Source of the DNA: Paenibacillus sp. An7
GTDB taxonomy: Bacteria; Bacillota; Bacilli; Paenibacillales; Paenibacillaceae
DNA length: 64,000 bases
Assembly (NCBI RefSeq): GCF_009870785.1
Contig: NZ_WTWX01000004.1
Coordinates: 124,001-188,000, forward strand
Direction: 5' to 3'
Part shown: one piece after another, positions 1 to 10,404 of the stretch
Layout of the letters: each line of letters starts with the position of its first letter
Numbering within the stretch: the stretch's first letter is position 1
Translations under genes and position numbers: made by a program
Notes under the pieces: model-generated
What the model was told of the DNA's origin: nothing
Databases searched by the model: none
What the model saw: the letters and a program-made list of their open reading frames with translations, nothing else

Positions 1-1515
<1,515 letters not shown>

Positions 1516-1535
1516 CGATAGGGAGGTAGACCCCG

Positions 1536-2933
1536 ATGGCTAAAAAAGCTCCAGAAATGGAAGAATATAAATATGGTTTTCGTGACGAACACCAATCCAT
1601 TTTTAAAACGGGTAAAGGTCTGACTGAAGAAGTAGTAAGAGAAATTTCCCGTATTAAAGAAGAACCAGAATGGATGCTTGAGTTCCGTCTGAAGTCTCTG
1701 AAACAATTTTACAAAATGGATATGCCAAAATGGGGTGGAGATCTTGATGGTCTCGACTTCGAGGAAATCCAATACTATGTAAGACCTTCTGAGAAACAAG
1801 GTAAAACATGGGAAGAAGTACCAACAGAAATTAAAGAAACATTCGATAAATTGGGTATTCCTGAAGCAGAGCAAAAGTTCCTTGCTGGTGTATCTGCTCA
1901 GTATGAATCTGAGGTTGTATATCACAACATGCAGAAAGAACTGGAAGATCAAGGTGTAATCTTCATGGACACGGATACTGCACTCAGAGAACATCCAGAA
2001 ATTTTGAGAGAGTACTTCGCTACGGTTATTCCTCCGGCGGATAACAAGTTTGCTGCACTTAATAGTGCGGTATGGTCAGGCGGAAGCTTTATCTATGTAC
2101 CAAAAGGCGTAAAATGTGAAGTGCCGCTTCAAGCCTACTTCCGGATTAACTCCGAAAATATGGGTCAATTCGAGCGTACTTTGATCATTGCTGACGAAGA
2201 TAGTTTCGTTCATTATGTAGAAGGCTGTACAGCTCCTGTATACAGCACAAATTCCCTGCATAGTGCGGTTGTTGAAATCATTGCCAAGAAGAACGCTCGC
2301 GTTCGTTATACAACGATCCAAAACTGGGCACCAAACATTTATAATCTGGTTACAAAACGTGCGGTTGCTGAAGAGAATGCAACGATGGAATGGGTCGATG
2401 GTAACATTGGTTCCAAACTGACGATGAAATATCCAGCTGTTGTTCTGAAAGGCCGCGGTGCAAAAGGTTCTGTACTTTCCATTGCGGTTGCTGGTAAAGA
2501 ACAGCATCAGGATGCAGGTGCTAAAATGATTCACCTTGCACCAGATACAACGTCTACAATTGTATCCAAATCCATCAGTAAACATGGTGGTAAAGTAACG
2601 TATCGTGGATTGGCATCATTTGGACGTAACGCAGAAGGGGCAAAATCCAATATCAAATGTGATACATTGATTCTAGATAATGAGTCCACTTCGGATACGA
2701 TTCCTTATAATGAGATCATGAACGACAACATTACGTTGGAACACGAAGCTACAGTATCCAAAGTATCGGAAGAGCAACTGTTCTATCTGATGAGCCGTGG
2801 TTTGTCCGAAGCAGAAGCTACGCAAATGATCGTAATGGGCTTCATCGAGCCATTCACCAAAGAACTTCCTATGGAATATGCGGTAGAGATGAACCGTCTC
2901 ATCAAGTTTGAGATGGAAGGTTCTATCGGTTAA
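1536..2933 (+). CDS. sufB: Fe-S cluster assembly scaffold protein SufB
   Basis: Core scaffold subunit of the SufBCD complex, on which Fe-S clusters are built. The 465 residues match the full length of Bacillota SufB, with the conserved N-terminal motif [10 protein letters not shown] and the beta-helix core ending in a typical helical tail ([15 protein letters not shown]). The start ATG has GGGAGG a few bases upstream. It is 20 bp downstream of sufU and is the last gene of the operon, followed by a strong terminator. sufC and sufD would be expected to the left of the window. Confidence 0.97.
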   Translation: MAKKAPEMEEYKYGFRDEHQSIFKTGKGLTEEVVREISRIKEEPEWMLEFRLKSLKQFYKMDMPKWGGDLDGLDFEEIQYYVRPSEKQGKTWEEVPTEIKETFDKLGIPEAEQKFLAGVSAQYESEVVYHNMQKELEDQGVIFMDTDTALREHPEILREYFATVIPPADNKFAALNSAVWSGGSFIYVPKGVKCEVPLQAYFRINSENMGQFERTLIIADEDSFVHYVEGCTAPVYSTNSLHSAVVEIIAKKNARVRYTTIQNWAPNIYNLVTKRAVAEENATMEWVDGNIGSKLTMKYPAVVLKGRGAKGSVLSIAVAGKEQHQDAGAKMIHLAPDTTSTIVSKSISKHGGKVTYRGLASFGRNAEGAKSNIKCDTLILDNESTSDTIPYNEIMNDNITLEHEATVSKVSEEQLFYLMSRGLSEAEATQMIVMGFIEPFTKELPMEYAVEMNRLIKFEMEGSIG

Positions 2934-3010
2934 TCCAGTCATAGAAGAACTTTAGAGGGTTATGAACTAACGTGCTACATTTGTAGCCGATCAAAAAGCT
3001 TTCTCAAATA

Positions 3011-3048
3011 AAGAAGACGAACTTTTAAAGTTCGTCTTCTTCTTTTTA
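3011..3048 (+). terminator. Terminator of the suf operon
   Basis: A near-perfect 15-bp inverted repeat (3011-3025 and 3027-3041) followed by a run of T. It is about 80 bp after sufB. Because both flanks are A/T-rich it could also work for leftward transcription from the sdpI side. Confidence 0.9.
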
Positions 3049-3153
3049 TATCAATTTATTTTTACATCAATTTATTTAAAAATGTTTTCTTACTTCCTTA
3101 ATATCTTGAGTTTCTAACCCTGCTTTCTCTGTGAGTGTTTATAGATGCAGAGA

Positions 3154-3786
3154 TTACGATATGCTATTGTTTTTATTTGTAAGATAAAAGAGGTAAGACC
3201 CGATATAACAAATGACGACACCACTAGCAAATATGCTAATGTTATACCCTAGCATAGAACCACCCATGATATTAAGCACAAAAGTAAGAATTCCAGCCAG
3301 AATAAAAACGACAGAAGCCAGTTGGTGTGTTTTTTTCCACACGGTTTCGTTTGATAAGGTCCAGCGATTGGCAAATCCAAAACCGTAGCCACTTCTCGCT
3401 CGGTATAGATAATTACCAACAATGATAAAGATGATGCTGACAGTTATATTTCCAAGCATGTAGAAATTAAAATGGTAACCTAATCCGTATAAAATCAGCG
3501 CAATTTGGATTCCGAGCAAAATGAATAGTGAAATCTTGTAAATCAATGTGACTTCTAGAAGATTTGCACGATGAACAAGACGTTTAGCATTTTCACGGGT
3601 GAGTAGAAGCAGAAGCATGGTACCAGGAACGATGGCCAAGGCCACAAGCTTAGGTGCGGTATTCGTAGGTGTATTATCTGCTCCAAATTGAATAACTAAT
3701 GTTTCAGGCAAGAATGGGTAAGCAAATAAACCTAGGATCATCGTTATACAGATGAATACGAGTGAAAAGAGATTCTTTTTTACCAT
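3154..3786 (-). CDS. sdpI: SdpI-like immunity membrane protein
   Basis: Polytopic membrane protein of the SdpI family. In B. subtilis SdpI protects against the secreted SdpC toxin and also signals toxin presence by holding the repressor SdpR at the membrane. The protein begins with KKNLFSLVF and then YPFLPETLVIQFG, as in DUF1648/SdpI members, and ends with a SdpI-like domain containing a TLSNETVWKKTHQ segment. About six hydrophobic segments are visible. I chose ATG 3786 (210 residues) because it aligns with the SdpI N-terminus and follows GAGGGGAG; an in-frame ATG at 3828 would add 14 residues. It directly follows the sdpR-like gene. No sdpABC toxin genes are nearby, so it may be an orphan immunity pair. 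Confidence 0.8.
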   Translation of the reverse strand: MVKKNLFSLVFICITMILGLFAYPFLPETLVIQFGADNTPTNTAPKLVALAIVPGTMLLLLLTRENAKRLVHRANLLEVTLIYKISLFILLGIQIALILYGLGYHFNFYMLGNITVSIIFIIVGNYLYRARSGYGFGFANRWTLSNETVWKKTHQLASVVFILAGILTFVLNIMGGSMLGYNISIFASGVVICYIGSYLFYLTNKNNSIS

Positions 3787-3834
3787 ATGACTCAAACTCC
3801 CCTCATTTAAAAAATAAACACGGTACATTTTGTT

Positions 3835-4092
3835 TTATTCCTTGTTAAATTTCAGTGCCCAGTACATAATTTCTTGAATCATCGTTGTGTTAAGAGAGTA
3901 GTGAATGAACTGTCCTTTTTTCTCTGCGTGAATTAAATCAGCTTGATTTAAAATACTTAAATGATGTGAAATGCTTGGTTTTGTCATATGGAAATGGTCT
4001 GCAATTTCTCCTGCGGTCAAGTCTTCTTTTCTCAATAATTCAAGGATCTTCATTCTCGTAGGATCGGATAGAGCTTTAAATGTGTTAAACAT
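3835..4092 (-). CDS. sdpR: ArsR-family autorepressor, SdpR-like
   Basis: Small winged-helix repressor of the ArsR/SdpR type. The core FKALSDPTRMKILELLRKEDLTAGEIADHF is followed by a recognition helix KPSISHHLSIL and a wing GQFIHYSLNTT, all close to B. subtilis SdpR. I chose ATG 4092 (85 residues) because it matches the usual SdpR start (N-terminal NTFKALSD); the reading frame is open further to 4206, and ATG 4107 is an alternative, but that extension has no family support and would run through the operator. In B. subtilis SdpR represses its own operon until SdpI captures it. A 22-bp dyad just upstream (4113-4134) is the likely operator. Confidence 0.8.
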   Translation of the reverse strand: MFNTFKALSDPTRMKILELLRKEDLTAGEIADHFHMTKPSISHHLSILNQADLIHAEKKGQFIHYSLNTTMIQEIMYWALKFNKE

Positions 4093-4112
4093 GGATTTCA
4101 CCAACATATCTA

Positions 4113-4134
4113 TATTTAGGTAATTTTCTAAATA
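4113..4134 (-). promoter_or_regulatory. Likely SdpR operator overlapping the sdpRI promoter
   Basis: Perfect 7-bp inverted repeat TATTTAG-N8-CTAAATA, twenty bases upstream of the chosen sdpR start. On the minus strand a TATACT box lies immediately before it (about 4136-4141), so the dyad would cover the transcription start. Position and symmetry fit autoregulation by the ArsR-type protein; binding is inferred. Confidence 0.6.
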
Positions 4135-4214
4135 CAGTATAACAGTTAGTTTAGGGAAATGGAATTGGTTTACAGTTTGTTTGGTTTCTAATTTATCTGA
4201 ATTCAAAGATAAGA

Positions 4215-4246
4215 AAAGACCGAGGAAAGATTCCTCAGCCTTTTTG
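4215..4246 (-). terminator. Bidirectional hairpin terminator
   Basis: Stem GAGGAA/TTCCTC (4222-4236) with T-rich sequence on both sides. It would end leftward transcripts of the HD-GYP gene before the sdpR promoter. Confidence 0.65.
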
Positions 4247-4304
4247 TTATCTTTAGCTGTTTGGTTATAGACAACGCATGCAATAAATTTAAAGGGACAT
4301 CACA

Positions 4305-4412
4305 TCAGTCATAGATGACTTGATAATTATAGGTAGCTTGACAGTCATAGGCAACTTGATAGACATGGTTAGCTTGGTAGTCATGGTTAGCTTGATGACT
4401 ATAAATAACTTG
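4305..4412. repeat. Six-copy 18-bp tandem repeat
   Basis: Six contiguous degenerate units of exactly 18 bp, anchored by CTTG at 4319, 4337, 4355, 4373, 4391 and 4409. Rough consensus ATAGTCATRGNTAGCTTG; copies 4 and 5 are nearly identical. The array lies between the end of the HD-GYP gene and its terminator, so it would be in that gene's 3' untranslated RNA. A plus-strand frame is open through it but has no good start or ribosome binding site, so I treat it as noncoding. Confidence 0.85.
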
Positions 4413-4447
4413 ATAGGGCTTTATGTATCTGTTCTAGTTCGTTACTG

Positions 4448-5503
4448 TTAAATATAAATTTCTACAATTGTGATATAACGATGCTTCGCTAGATCAATAA
4501 ACCCATGAGGGGTTTTTACAAGAGGCCTGAAATAATCATTTGGATTGTTCATTACAATCATGCCAGTATCACCGGTAGTGAGCAGGACTTTTTTACCGAT
4601 GAAATTCGGCAGCAAGTTTTTGATAAAATTTTGGGTGACTTCTGCATTCAATTGACCAAAGCTAAGGCCGTACAGCTCACATAGGACAGAGATATACTCT
4701 TGTTTGGATTGATATACACGAGTGGTAGTCATGGCGCTGTATACGTCTGCTACAGCCGCTATACGCGAATAAGGGTGGATGTCATCCTTGCGCAACCCGT
4801 AGGGGTATCCACTTCCATCTTCCCGTTCATGATGCTGAAGTGCAGGCAGAGCAAGGAGTTCATTTCCTGTGGACGCAAGAATAATCTCATGTCCTTGTTT
4901 TGCGTGTTTTTTCATAATTCGAAATTCTTCGGTGCTGAGTTTGCCAGGCTTATGCAATAGTTCTTGTGGAACTACTGATTTTCCGATATCGATGAGATAT
5001 CCTGCTTTAGAGATGTTATAACAGTCCTCTGCTGAATAACCGAGCCAAGAGGCCATATAAAACGTGAGAATGCCTACTTGGACTGAATGGTTATATGTAT
5101 ACTCATCATCCCGGTCTAAAAGCAGGAGCAGTGAGACAACATCCTTCTGCTCGACAAGCTGCTCAGTCATCGGTTGAAGCAGTTCATCAACCTCGTTCAT
5201 AGCAATGGTTCCAGAGTTCATCGCTTGCTTGAAAATAGTTGCAGTTCCTGCCATCGTTGTATCAAACAGCGGAACCAGCTTCATAAGTGATTCCCCTGGT
5301 GACGAAAGGACAACAGGAGCAGGGAAATCGGGCAGCTGTACACTATCCGCAATGTTTACATAATCAATACCGTGTAATTTAAGTCTATTAATATCAGAAT
5401 CATCAAGGAGAGAGCCTGCTGGCATCAGCTGCACACCGGAATGATTAAATGCATCACTTTCCAGTAACTGACCGGGCTTAAGATCGGTGACATGTAATCT
5501 CAA
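4448..5503 (-). CDS. HD-GYP family protein with altered HD motif
   Basis: Cyclic-di-GMP phosphodiesterase family protein of 351 residues: an N-terminal region of about 120 residues (MRLHVTDLKPGQLLESD) and a C-terminal HD-GYP domain. The GYP signature is intact (HHEREDGSGYPYGL, about 225-237) and the first conserved His (about 139) is present, but the HD pair that is normally LLHDIGK reads LIDIGK here: Ile171-Asp172. Loss of this metal-binding His suggests weak or no hydrolase activity and perhaps a c-di-GMP sensing role. Start is TTG 5503 with AAAGGTGG upstream; the paralog at 7947-9062 starts the same way (TTG, MRL). That paralog has the intact motif. Confidence 0.88.
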   Translation of the reverse strand: MRLHVTDLKPGQLLESDAFNHSGVQLMPAGSLLDDSDINRLKLHGIDYVNIADSVQLPDFPAPVVLSSPGESLMKLVPLFDTTMAGTATIFKQAMNSGTIAMNEVDELLQPMTEQLVEQKDVVSLLLLLDRDDEYTYNHSVQVGILTFYMASWLGYSAEDCYNISKAGYLIDIGKSVVPQELLHKPGKLSTEEFRIMKKHAKQGHEIILASTGNELLALPALQHHEREDGSGYPYGLRKDDIHPYSRIAAVADVYSAMTTTRVYQSKQEYISVLCELYGLSFGQLNAEVTQNFIKNLLPNFIGKKVLLTTGDTGMIVMNNPNDYFRPLVKTPHGFIDLAKHRYITIVEIYI

Positions 5504-5588
5504 ACAAATAAACCACCTTTAAGCATTGAATTTAAAATGATCATAACAAGAAAAAAATGGTATGACAATGACCTGTTAAAGGAAACGG

Positions 5589-6320
5589 TCATGTTTTGGG
5601 ATTCCACGGTCCGGTCTGATGGCCCTTCCACTCGGACCCGTCTGCCCATACTTCTTTTTTCCATATAGGCACAATTTCTTTTAGACGTTCAATAGCGTAT
5701 CTGCTGGCATCATAGCAATCAGCTCGGTGAGGAGAAGAAACTGCGATGACTACACTAACCTCTGCAACTCCTACTTTACCCAGTCGATGAGAGATAGCAC
5801 ACCGCGTTCCAGGCCAGCGTTGGTCTATTTCTTGTCCTATCGTTTGCATCATAGATAAAGCCATAGGAATATAAGCCTCATACTCAAGGAGAATTGTCCG
5901 CTGATCGCCTGTCATTTCTCGTGTGGTACCAACAAAGGATAGGGAAGCTCCATGATTAGGAGTGATGACTTTATCGGTTACTTGTTCTACAGACAGCGGA
6001 GCGTACCCAATTGTATATAGACCATCTGACGTTGTGTGGATCTCTTCATGTTCAGCGGACCCCGAAGTAGTACCATCTCCACCAGAAACAGGCGGGATGA
6101 GGGCGACTTCATCGCCTGAATTCAGCAGTGAATGTGAGGGTGCGTATTCTTGGTTTATGGCAATAATTGCACTTTCGATTAGTCCCGCAGCGTCCGGATA
6201 CTGATGAATGAGTTCTTCTTTTACTTGCCCAGCTGTTGTAGATTCTGTTAACGTAAGTTCGACTCTGGATTTGCCAATTCTTTCAGCTATTCCAGCAAAT
6301 AATAAAACGGTTATTTTCAT
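5589..6320 (-). CDS. Fused molybdopterin synthase MoaD-MoaE
   Basis: Both subunits of molybdopterin synthase in one 243-residue chain. Residues 1-81 are a MoaD ubiquitin-like fold ending in PPVSGG (Gly80-Gly81), normally the free C-terminus that carries the thiocarboxylate. A polar linker (about 82-99) leads to a MoaE domain (about 100-240) with the expected SHRLGKVGVAE and KEVWADGSEWKG motifs. MoaE converts precursor Z (cPMP) to molybdopterin using sulfur from MoaD. Related MoaD-MoaE fusions such as mycobacterial MoaX are known, and there proteolysis after Gly-Gly is thought to free MoaD. No other mo- genes are in the window. ATG 6320 follows AGGTG. Confidence 0.9.
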   Translation of the reverse strand: MKITVLLFAGIAERIGKSRVELTLTESTTAGQVKEELIHQYPDAAGLIESAIIAINQEYAPSHSLLNSGDEVALIPPVSGGDGTTSGSAEHEEIHTTSDGLYTIGYAPLSVEQVTDKVITPNHGASLSFVGTTREMTGDQRTILLEYEAYIPMALSMMQTIGQEIDQRWPGTRCAISHRLGKVGVAEVSVVIAVSSPHRADCYDASRYAIERLKEIVPIWKKEVWADGSEWKGHQTGPWNPKT

Positions 6321-6452
6321 TTTTTCACCTCATTTTTGCTTGGTAAACCCTTTTAATATATCATATCTAACATAGAAATGTTATGCTTATCTATTAGAGG
6401 AAACAGGAAATAAGGGCCAGGCTGTATCATTTTTCCGGAGGAGGGAACGAAG

Positions 6453-7901
6453 ATGAACGTTTCACACAAACAAATACTTACCATTCTTCACACGAATGAT
6501 ATCCATAGTCATTTTGAACAAATGGGCTCGCTCGCAGCGATGATTCATGAAGCTAAAGAACAATCTTCATCCGGAGAAGAAGTGCTCGTTCTTGATATAG
6601 GAGATCATATGGACCGGATGGCCGTAGAGACAGAGGGCACGATGGGCGGTGCAAATATAGATATCATCAATATGACAGGCTATGATGCGATTACAATCGG
6701 AAATAATGAAGGTCTAACGTTTACAGCAGACATTCTTGATCAAGCATATGCAGGAATTTTATGTCCGGTTGTCTGTGGGAACCTCCTATCAAAAAGCACA
6801 GGGAAACCTCCCCTATGGATGGAACCCTATCATATCCTAAATAAAGGCGGGATTCGGATTGGACTCCTCGGAGCGACTGCTCCGTTTAACTCTTTTTATG
6901 AACTCATTGGGCTTGAAGCACTTGATCCGATGGATACACTCCGAAGTCAGGTTGCCGAGATAAGGGATCAGGTTGATATTGTGATTGTATTGTCTCACTT
7001 AGGTATTATGATGGATGAGAGAATAGCCGAAATAATAGAAGGGATTGATGTGATTCTCGGGGGACATACACATCATGTGCTTAAAGAACCGCTGCTCATC
7101 AATCATACTGTGGTCTGCGGCGCGGGAAAATACGGTCAGTATTTGGGGAAAGTAACCCTCGAACGTCATCCTGGACAGGAGCGTTTTTCTTTGGTTTCTG
7201 GCGGATGTTATCCGGTAAAAGAGATGCTTTTAGATGAAAATGTAACTGCGGCCATTCTTGCTCATCGTGAGCAGGCTGAGATGAAGCTGAGCCGGACCGT
7301 AGCGATTACAGACAGAGAACTTCCGATTTCTTGGGATGTGGAATCCCCCTTTGGTAATTTATTAGCTCAAGCAGTAAGACAATTTACAGGGGCAGAACTC
7401 TCAATTGTGAATGCAGGTCAACTTTTAGGGGCGCTCCCAGCAGGAAATATTACGGAGGGTATGTTACATTCTTTATGTCCTTCTCCCATAAATGCGTGTA
7501 CAATTCAGTTAAAAGGGTCAGATTTGCGCAGAGCGCTAGAACAAAGTCTGCTTCCTGAATTTAGAGAGCTGGTATTCAAAGGTTTTGGCTTCCGAGGTTA
7601 TCAAATGGGAAATTTGTGTCTTGATGGTGCTGAAGTATATTATGATGATTCGCTGCCTCCTTATCATAAGATCACGGAGATTCGTGTTCAGGGAACGGTT
7701 CTTAGGGATGAGCAGCTTTATAAAGTAGGGACGCTTGATATGTTTACATTTAATATTGGTTATGAAAGTCTGTCTTTAGGGACCGATTTATCCTATCGAT
7801 TACCCGAGTTTATTAGAGACTTGCTCGGTATAGAACTGCAAAGACCAGAGTCACTAGAAGAAAGTTCGTCAGCCCGTTGGCATCAAGCCATATCGAGGTA
7901 A
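6453..7901 (+). CDS. Cytoplasmic metallophosphoesterase / 5'-nucleotidase family protein (YunD-like)
   Basis: Two-domain protein of 482 residues in the UshA/5'-nucleotidase superfamily. The N-terminal metallophosphatase domain shows TNDIHSHF (about 14-21), GDHMDR, GNNEG, LSHLG and GGHTHH, the usual dimetal ligands. The C-terminal nucleotidase substrate domain covers roughly 290-470. There is no signal peptide, so it should be cytoplasmic like B. subtilis YunD, unlike secreted UshA. Probable reaction: hydrolysis of nucleotide 5'-phosphates; substrate not known. GGAGGAGGG precedes the ATG. It sits 45 bp before the HD-GYP gene and may share a transcript. Confidence 0.85.
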   Translation: MNVSHKQILTILHTNDIHSHFEQMGSLAAMIHEAKEQSSSGEEVLVLDIGDHMDRMAVETEGTMGGANIDIINMTGYDAITIGNNEGLTFTADILDQAYAGILCPVVCGNLLSKSTGKPPLWMEPYHILNKGGIRIGLLGATAPFNSFYELIGLEALDPMDTLRSQVAEIRDQVDIVIVLSHLGIMMDERIAEIIEGIDVILGGHTHHVLKEPLLINHTVVCGAGKYGQYLGKVTLERHPGQERFSLVSGGCYPVKEMLLDENVTAAILAHREQAEMKLSRTVAITDRELPISWDVESPFGNLLAQAVRQFTGAELSIVNAGQLLGALPAGNITEGMLHSLCPSPINACTIQLKGSDLRRALEQSLLPEFRELVFKGFGFRGYQMGNLCLDGAEVYYDDSLPPYHKITEIRVQGTVLRDEQLYKVGTLDMFTFNIGYESLSLGTDLSYRLPEFIRDLLGIELQRPESLEESSSARWHQAISR

Positions 7902-7946
7902 AGGAACGGTTAGAGAGCATTTTAATGTAGGCAGGAGAGGGTGACC

Positions 7947-9062
7947 TTGCGTCTTGTACCCATTGCTATGCTTGAGCCGGGGATGAAACTCGGCAAGCGA
8001 ATATATAATGATGAGGGTATTGTTTTACTCAGGGAACAAATTGAACTGACAACCCATCTGATCAAGCGAATCTCTCAGTTGGGTATTCGTTATGTATATA
8101 TTCAGGATTCTCACATGGAAGATATTGAGTTTCCTGTTATGTTACGAGAAGAAACTAGAATCCGAGCTATGAAGGAAATTAAAGAGCAGTTCACCAGTCT
8201 AGCAGGCGGTAATATGAAAAATAAATATCCTTATTTAGGGAAAAAATTTACCGGTGTGATGGAGCTGATCCTTGAGGATATTTGTTCTCAGCCGGGTGTT
8301 ATGATTATGATGTCGGGAATGCATACCATGGATCACACTTTGTATGATCATTCTCTTAATGTTTGTATTCATTCTCTGATTCTTGGTAAGGCACTCGGTT
8401 ATGACAAAAACAAATTGATGGAGATCGGTCTTGGTGCGATGCTGCATGATATAGGAAAGACTCAAATCCCTCCTCACATTTTGCAAAAGCCAGGAAAGTT
8501 GACTCCTGAGGAATATGGAATCGTAAAGAATCATACGTTATATGGATTCAAACTTTTAAAAGATGAACCTGGCATCCCTTTATTATCAGCACATTGTGCA
8601 CTTCAGCACCATGAACGAATGGATGGTCAAGGTTATCCTCAAGGCCTAAAGGGATCGGATATTCACGAATATGGCAAACTGCTTGCACTTACAGATTCTT
8701 ATGATGCCATGACCACGAACCGTATATACCAGAATGCTCTGCTGCCTCATCAAGCAGTGGAAATGCTGTTCGCGGGTTCAGGAACACTCTATGATCAGCA
8801 TATCTTGGAGGTTTTTAGGGATTATGTAGCTATTTATCCAATTGGTCTTACGGTACAGCTTATCACCGGGGACACGGCAGTTGTTGTTCGTATTCATCCC
8901 GAAGCACCGCATCGTCCCGTTGTTCGAGTTATTAAAGATTCGGAAGGCAGGAAGCTGCATACTCCGTATGATCTTGATTTAATGGAACATTTATCCGTTA
9001 TGATTGCGGGTGTGGGCAGGGAGGCAGTCATGATGACTTCGGAAGAGCCTCAGTTTACATAA
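7947..9062 (+). CDS. HD-GYP domain c-di-GMP phosphodiesterase
   Basis: 371-residue protein with the same layout as the gene at 4448-5503: an N-terminal domain (RLVPIAMLEPGMKLGKRIY) then an HD-GYP domain with the intact catalytic motif AMLHDIGK (His167-Asp168) and HHERMDGQGYPQGL. The family hydrolyses c-di-GMP to pGpG/GMP, affecting motility, biofilm and sporulation. I chose TTG 7947, six bases after GGAGAGG; a GTG at 7941 abuts the Shine-Dalgarno directly and is unlikely. The TTG start gives the same MRL beginning as the paralog. Confidence 0.9.
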   Translation: MRLVPIAMLEPGMKLGKRIYNDEGIVLLREQIELTTHLIKRISQLGIRYVYIQDSHMEDIEFPVMLREETRIRAMKEIKEQFTSLAGGNMKNKYPYLGKKFTGVMELILEDICSQPGVMIMMSGMHTMDHTLYDHSLNVCIHSLILGKALGYDKNKLMEIGLGAMLHDIGKTQIPPHILQKPGKLTPEEYGIVKNHTLYGFKLLKDEPGIPLLSAHCALQHHERMDGQGYPQGLKGSDIHEYGKLLALTDSYDAMTTNRIYQNALLPHQAVEMLFAGSGTLYDQHILEVFRDYVAIYPIGLTVQLITGDTAVVVRIHPEAPHRPVVRVIKDSEGRKLHTPYDLDLMEHLSVMIAGVGREAVMMTSEEPQFT

Positions 9063-9163
9063 CGAGGTATTTTTGTTCGGTAAACAGATGTGATATACGA
9101 AATGAATAATGTTAAGGATTGGTTTATGCAATCCGTTTATTTTAGGAAGTAAGGTGAATTAAA

Positions 9164-10306
9164 ATGAGTTTATTAAATCATGAAACAAATTCTTTACAAA
9201 TGATTTCTCCGTCTTATGATCCATGGGACCCGATTATGTCACTGCGAAAATATGGGCAGCATAAGCTGACAAGTGTAGAGATGACAGTGACTCACTTGTG
9301 TAATATGCGCTGTGAACATTGTGCGGTAGGAGACATGCTTGTCATGAAAGAGGCGCCTGCACTGCCTGTTTCTGAGATGATTAAGGCACTGGATCAGGTG
9401 GAGCATCTTGAAACGATTAGTTTGACAGGCGGAGAACCAAGTTTTCTCGAAAAAACGGTAGATGAAATGATTGTACCGCTGCTGAAATACGCAAGAGAAC
9501 GGGGAATAAGATCCCAGATTAACTCTAACCTGACACTTGACCTGAGTCGTTATGAGAAAATGCTGCCTTATCTTGATGTTATGCATATTTCCTTTAATTA
9601 TCTAAGCGCTAAGGATTTGCATGAGGTAGGATTTACAAACAGTCCTCGGCCAGTAAATTATGAAGTAGCAGCAAGAATGTACGATAAAATGATGGAGAAT
9701 TCTTTGAAACTCAGTGAGCAAGGAATGTTTATATCAGCCGAATCCATGATTAATTATCGCACGCATGATAAATTGGCTGGTATTCATCGTTTAATCGGAC
9801 AGATGGGGGCAAAACGTCATGAAGTGCACCCGATGTATGCGTCTAATTTTGCCGCTTCACTGCCGGTGCTTTCCTTAGATGACATGCGAGCCAGTATTCA
9901 TGGACTGCTGGATGCTAGAGACAAAGACATGTGGATGTTGTTTGGAACCCTTCCATTCTACGCTTGTAATGGAGGAGAGGAAGATCGCAAGCTAATTTCT
10001 AGATTGCATAAAGAGCCAAATGTAACGGTTCGTAACGATCCGGATGGTCGCAATCGGGTTAATGTGAACATGTTTACCGGTAATGTGTATGTGACGGATT
10101 TTGCAGATATCCCTGCCTTCGGTAACATTAAAAATAAGAAGCTTGATGATATTTTTGAAGAATGGACGACAAATCATCCACTCAATCAGACCGTAAACTG
10201 TTTTTGTGACGCTGCTCAGTGCTGTGGTCCTAACCTGCTTGTAGCAGATATGTATTATAAGGATGTAGATTTCAAAACTAGAAAAGCACTCACTGATATG
10301 ATGTAA
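9164..10306 (+). CDS. Radical SAM / CxCxxxxC protein, YfkAB-like
   Basis: 380-residue radical SAM enzyme. The cluster-binding motif CNMRCEHC is at residues 46-53 and a SAM-binding GGEPS follows at about 95. The C-terminus carries a second cysteine-rich site NCFCDAAQCCGP, the CxCxxxxC signature of the YfkAB family. The reaction of this family is unknown to me; the tail cysteines suggest an auxiliary cluster or substrate thiol. It is a single gene with its own upstream region and a strong terminator after it, next to the HD-GYP gene. Confidence 0.88.
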   Translation: MSLLNHETNSLQMISPSYDPWDPIMSLRKYGQHKLTSVEMTVTHLCNMRCEHCAVGDMLVMKEAPALPVSEMIKALDQVEHLETISLTGGEPSFLEKTVDEMIVPLLKYARERGIRSQINSNLTLDLSRYEKMLPYLDVMHISFNYLSAKDLHEVGFTNSPRPVNYEVAARMYDKMMENSLKLSEQGMFISAESMINYRTHDKLAGIHRLIGQMGAKRHEVHPMYASNFAASLPVLSLDDMRASIHGLLDARDKDMWMLFGTLPFYACNGGEEDRKLISRLHKEPNVTVRNDPDGRNRVNVNMFTGNVYVTDFADIPAFGNIKNKKLDDIFEEWTTNHPLNQTVNCFCDAAQCCGPNLLVADMYYKDVDFKTRKALTDMM

Positions 10307-10354
10307 CTTAAGTAAACATAAGTGTTATCAGCAGGTAAAAAGAATTGTAATAAA

Positions 10355-10393
10355 GGAGAGGCAGTCACGTCATATACGTGACTGCCTCTTTTT
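10355..10393. terminator. Strong terminator between convergent genes
   Basis: Perfect 13-bp stem (10358-10370 and 10376-10388) with a 5-base loop and a T run to the right. It ends the radical SAM transcript and may also act on the leftward ATPase transcript. Confidence 0.92.
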
Positions 10394-10404
10394 AGATTCA
10401 TTCG

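Noticed and set aside
4293..4450. Repeat peptide encoded on the plus strand of the 18-bp array
   Set aside because: Open frame but no suitable start codon with a ribosome binding site; codons simply follow the DNA repeat.
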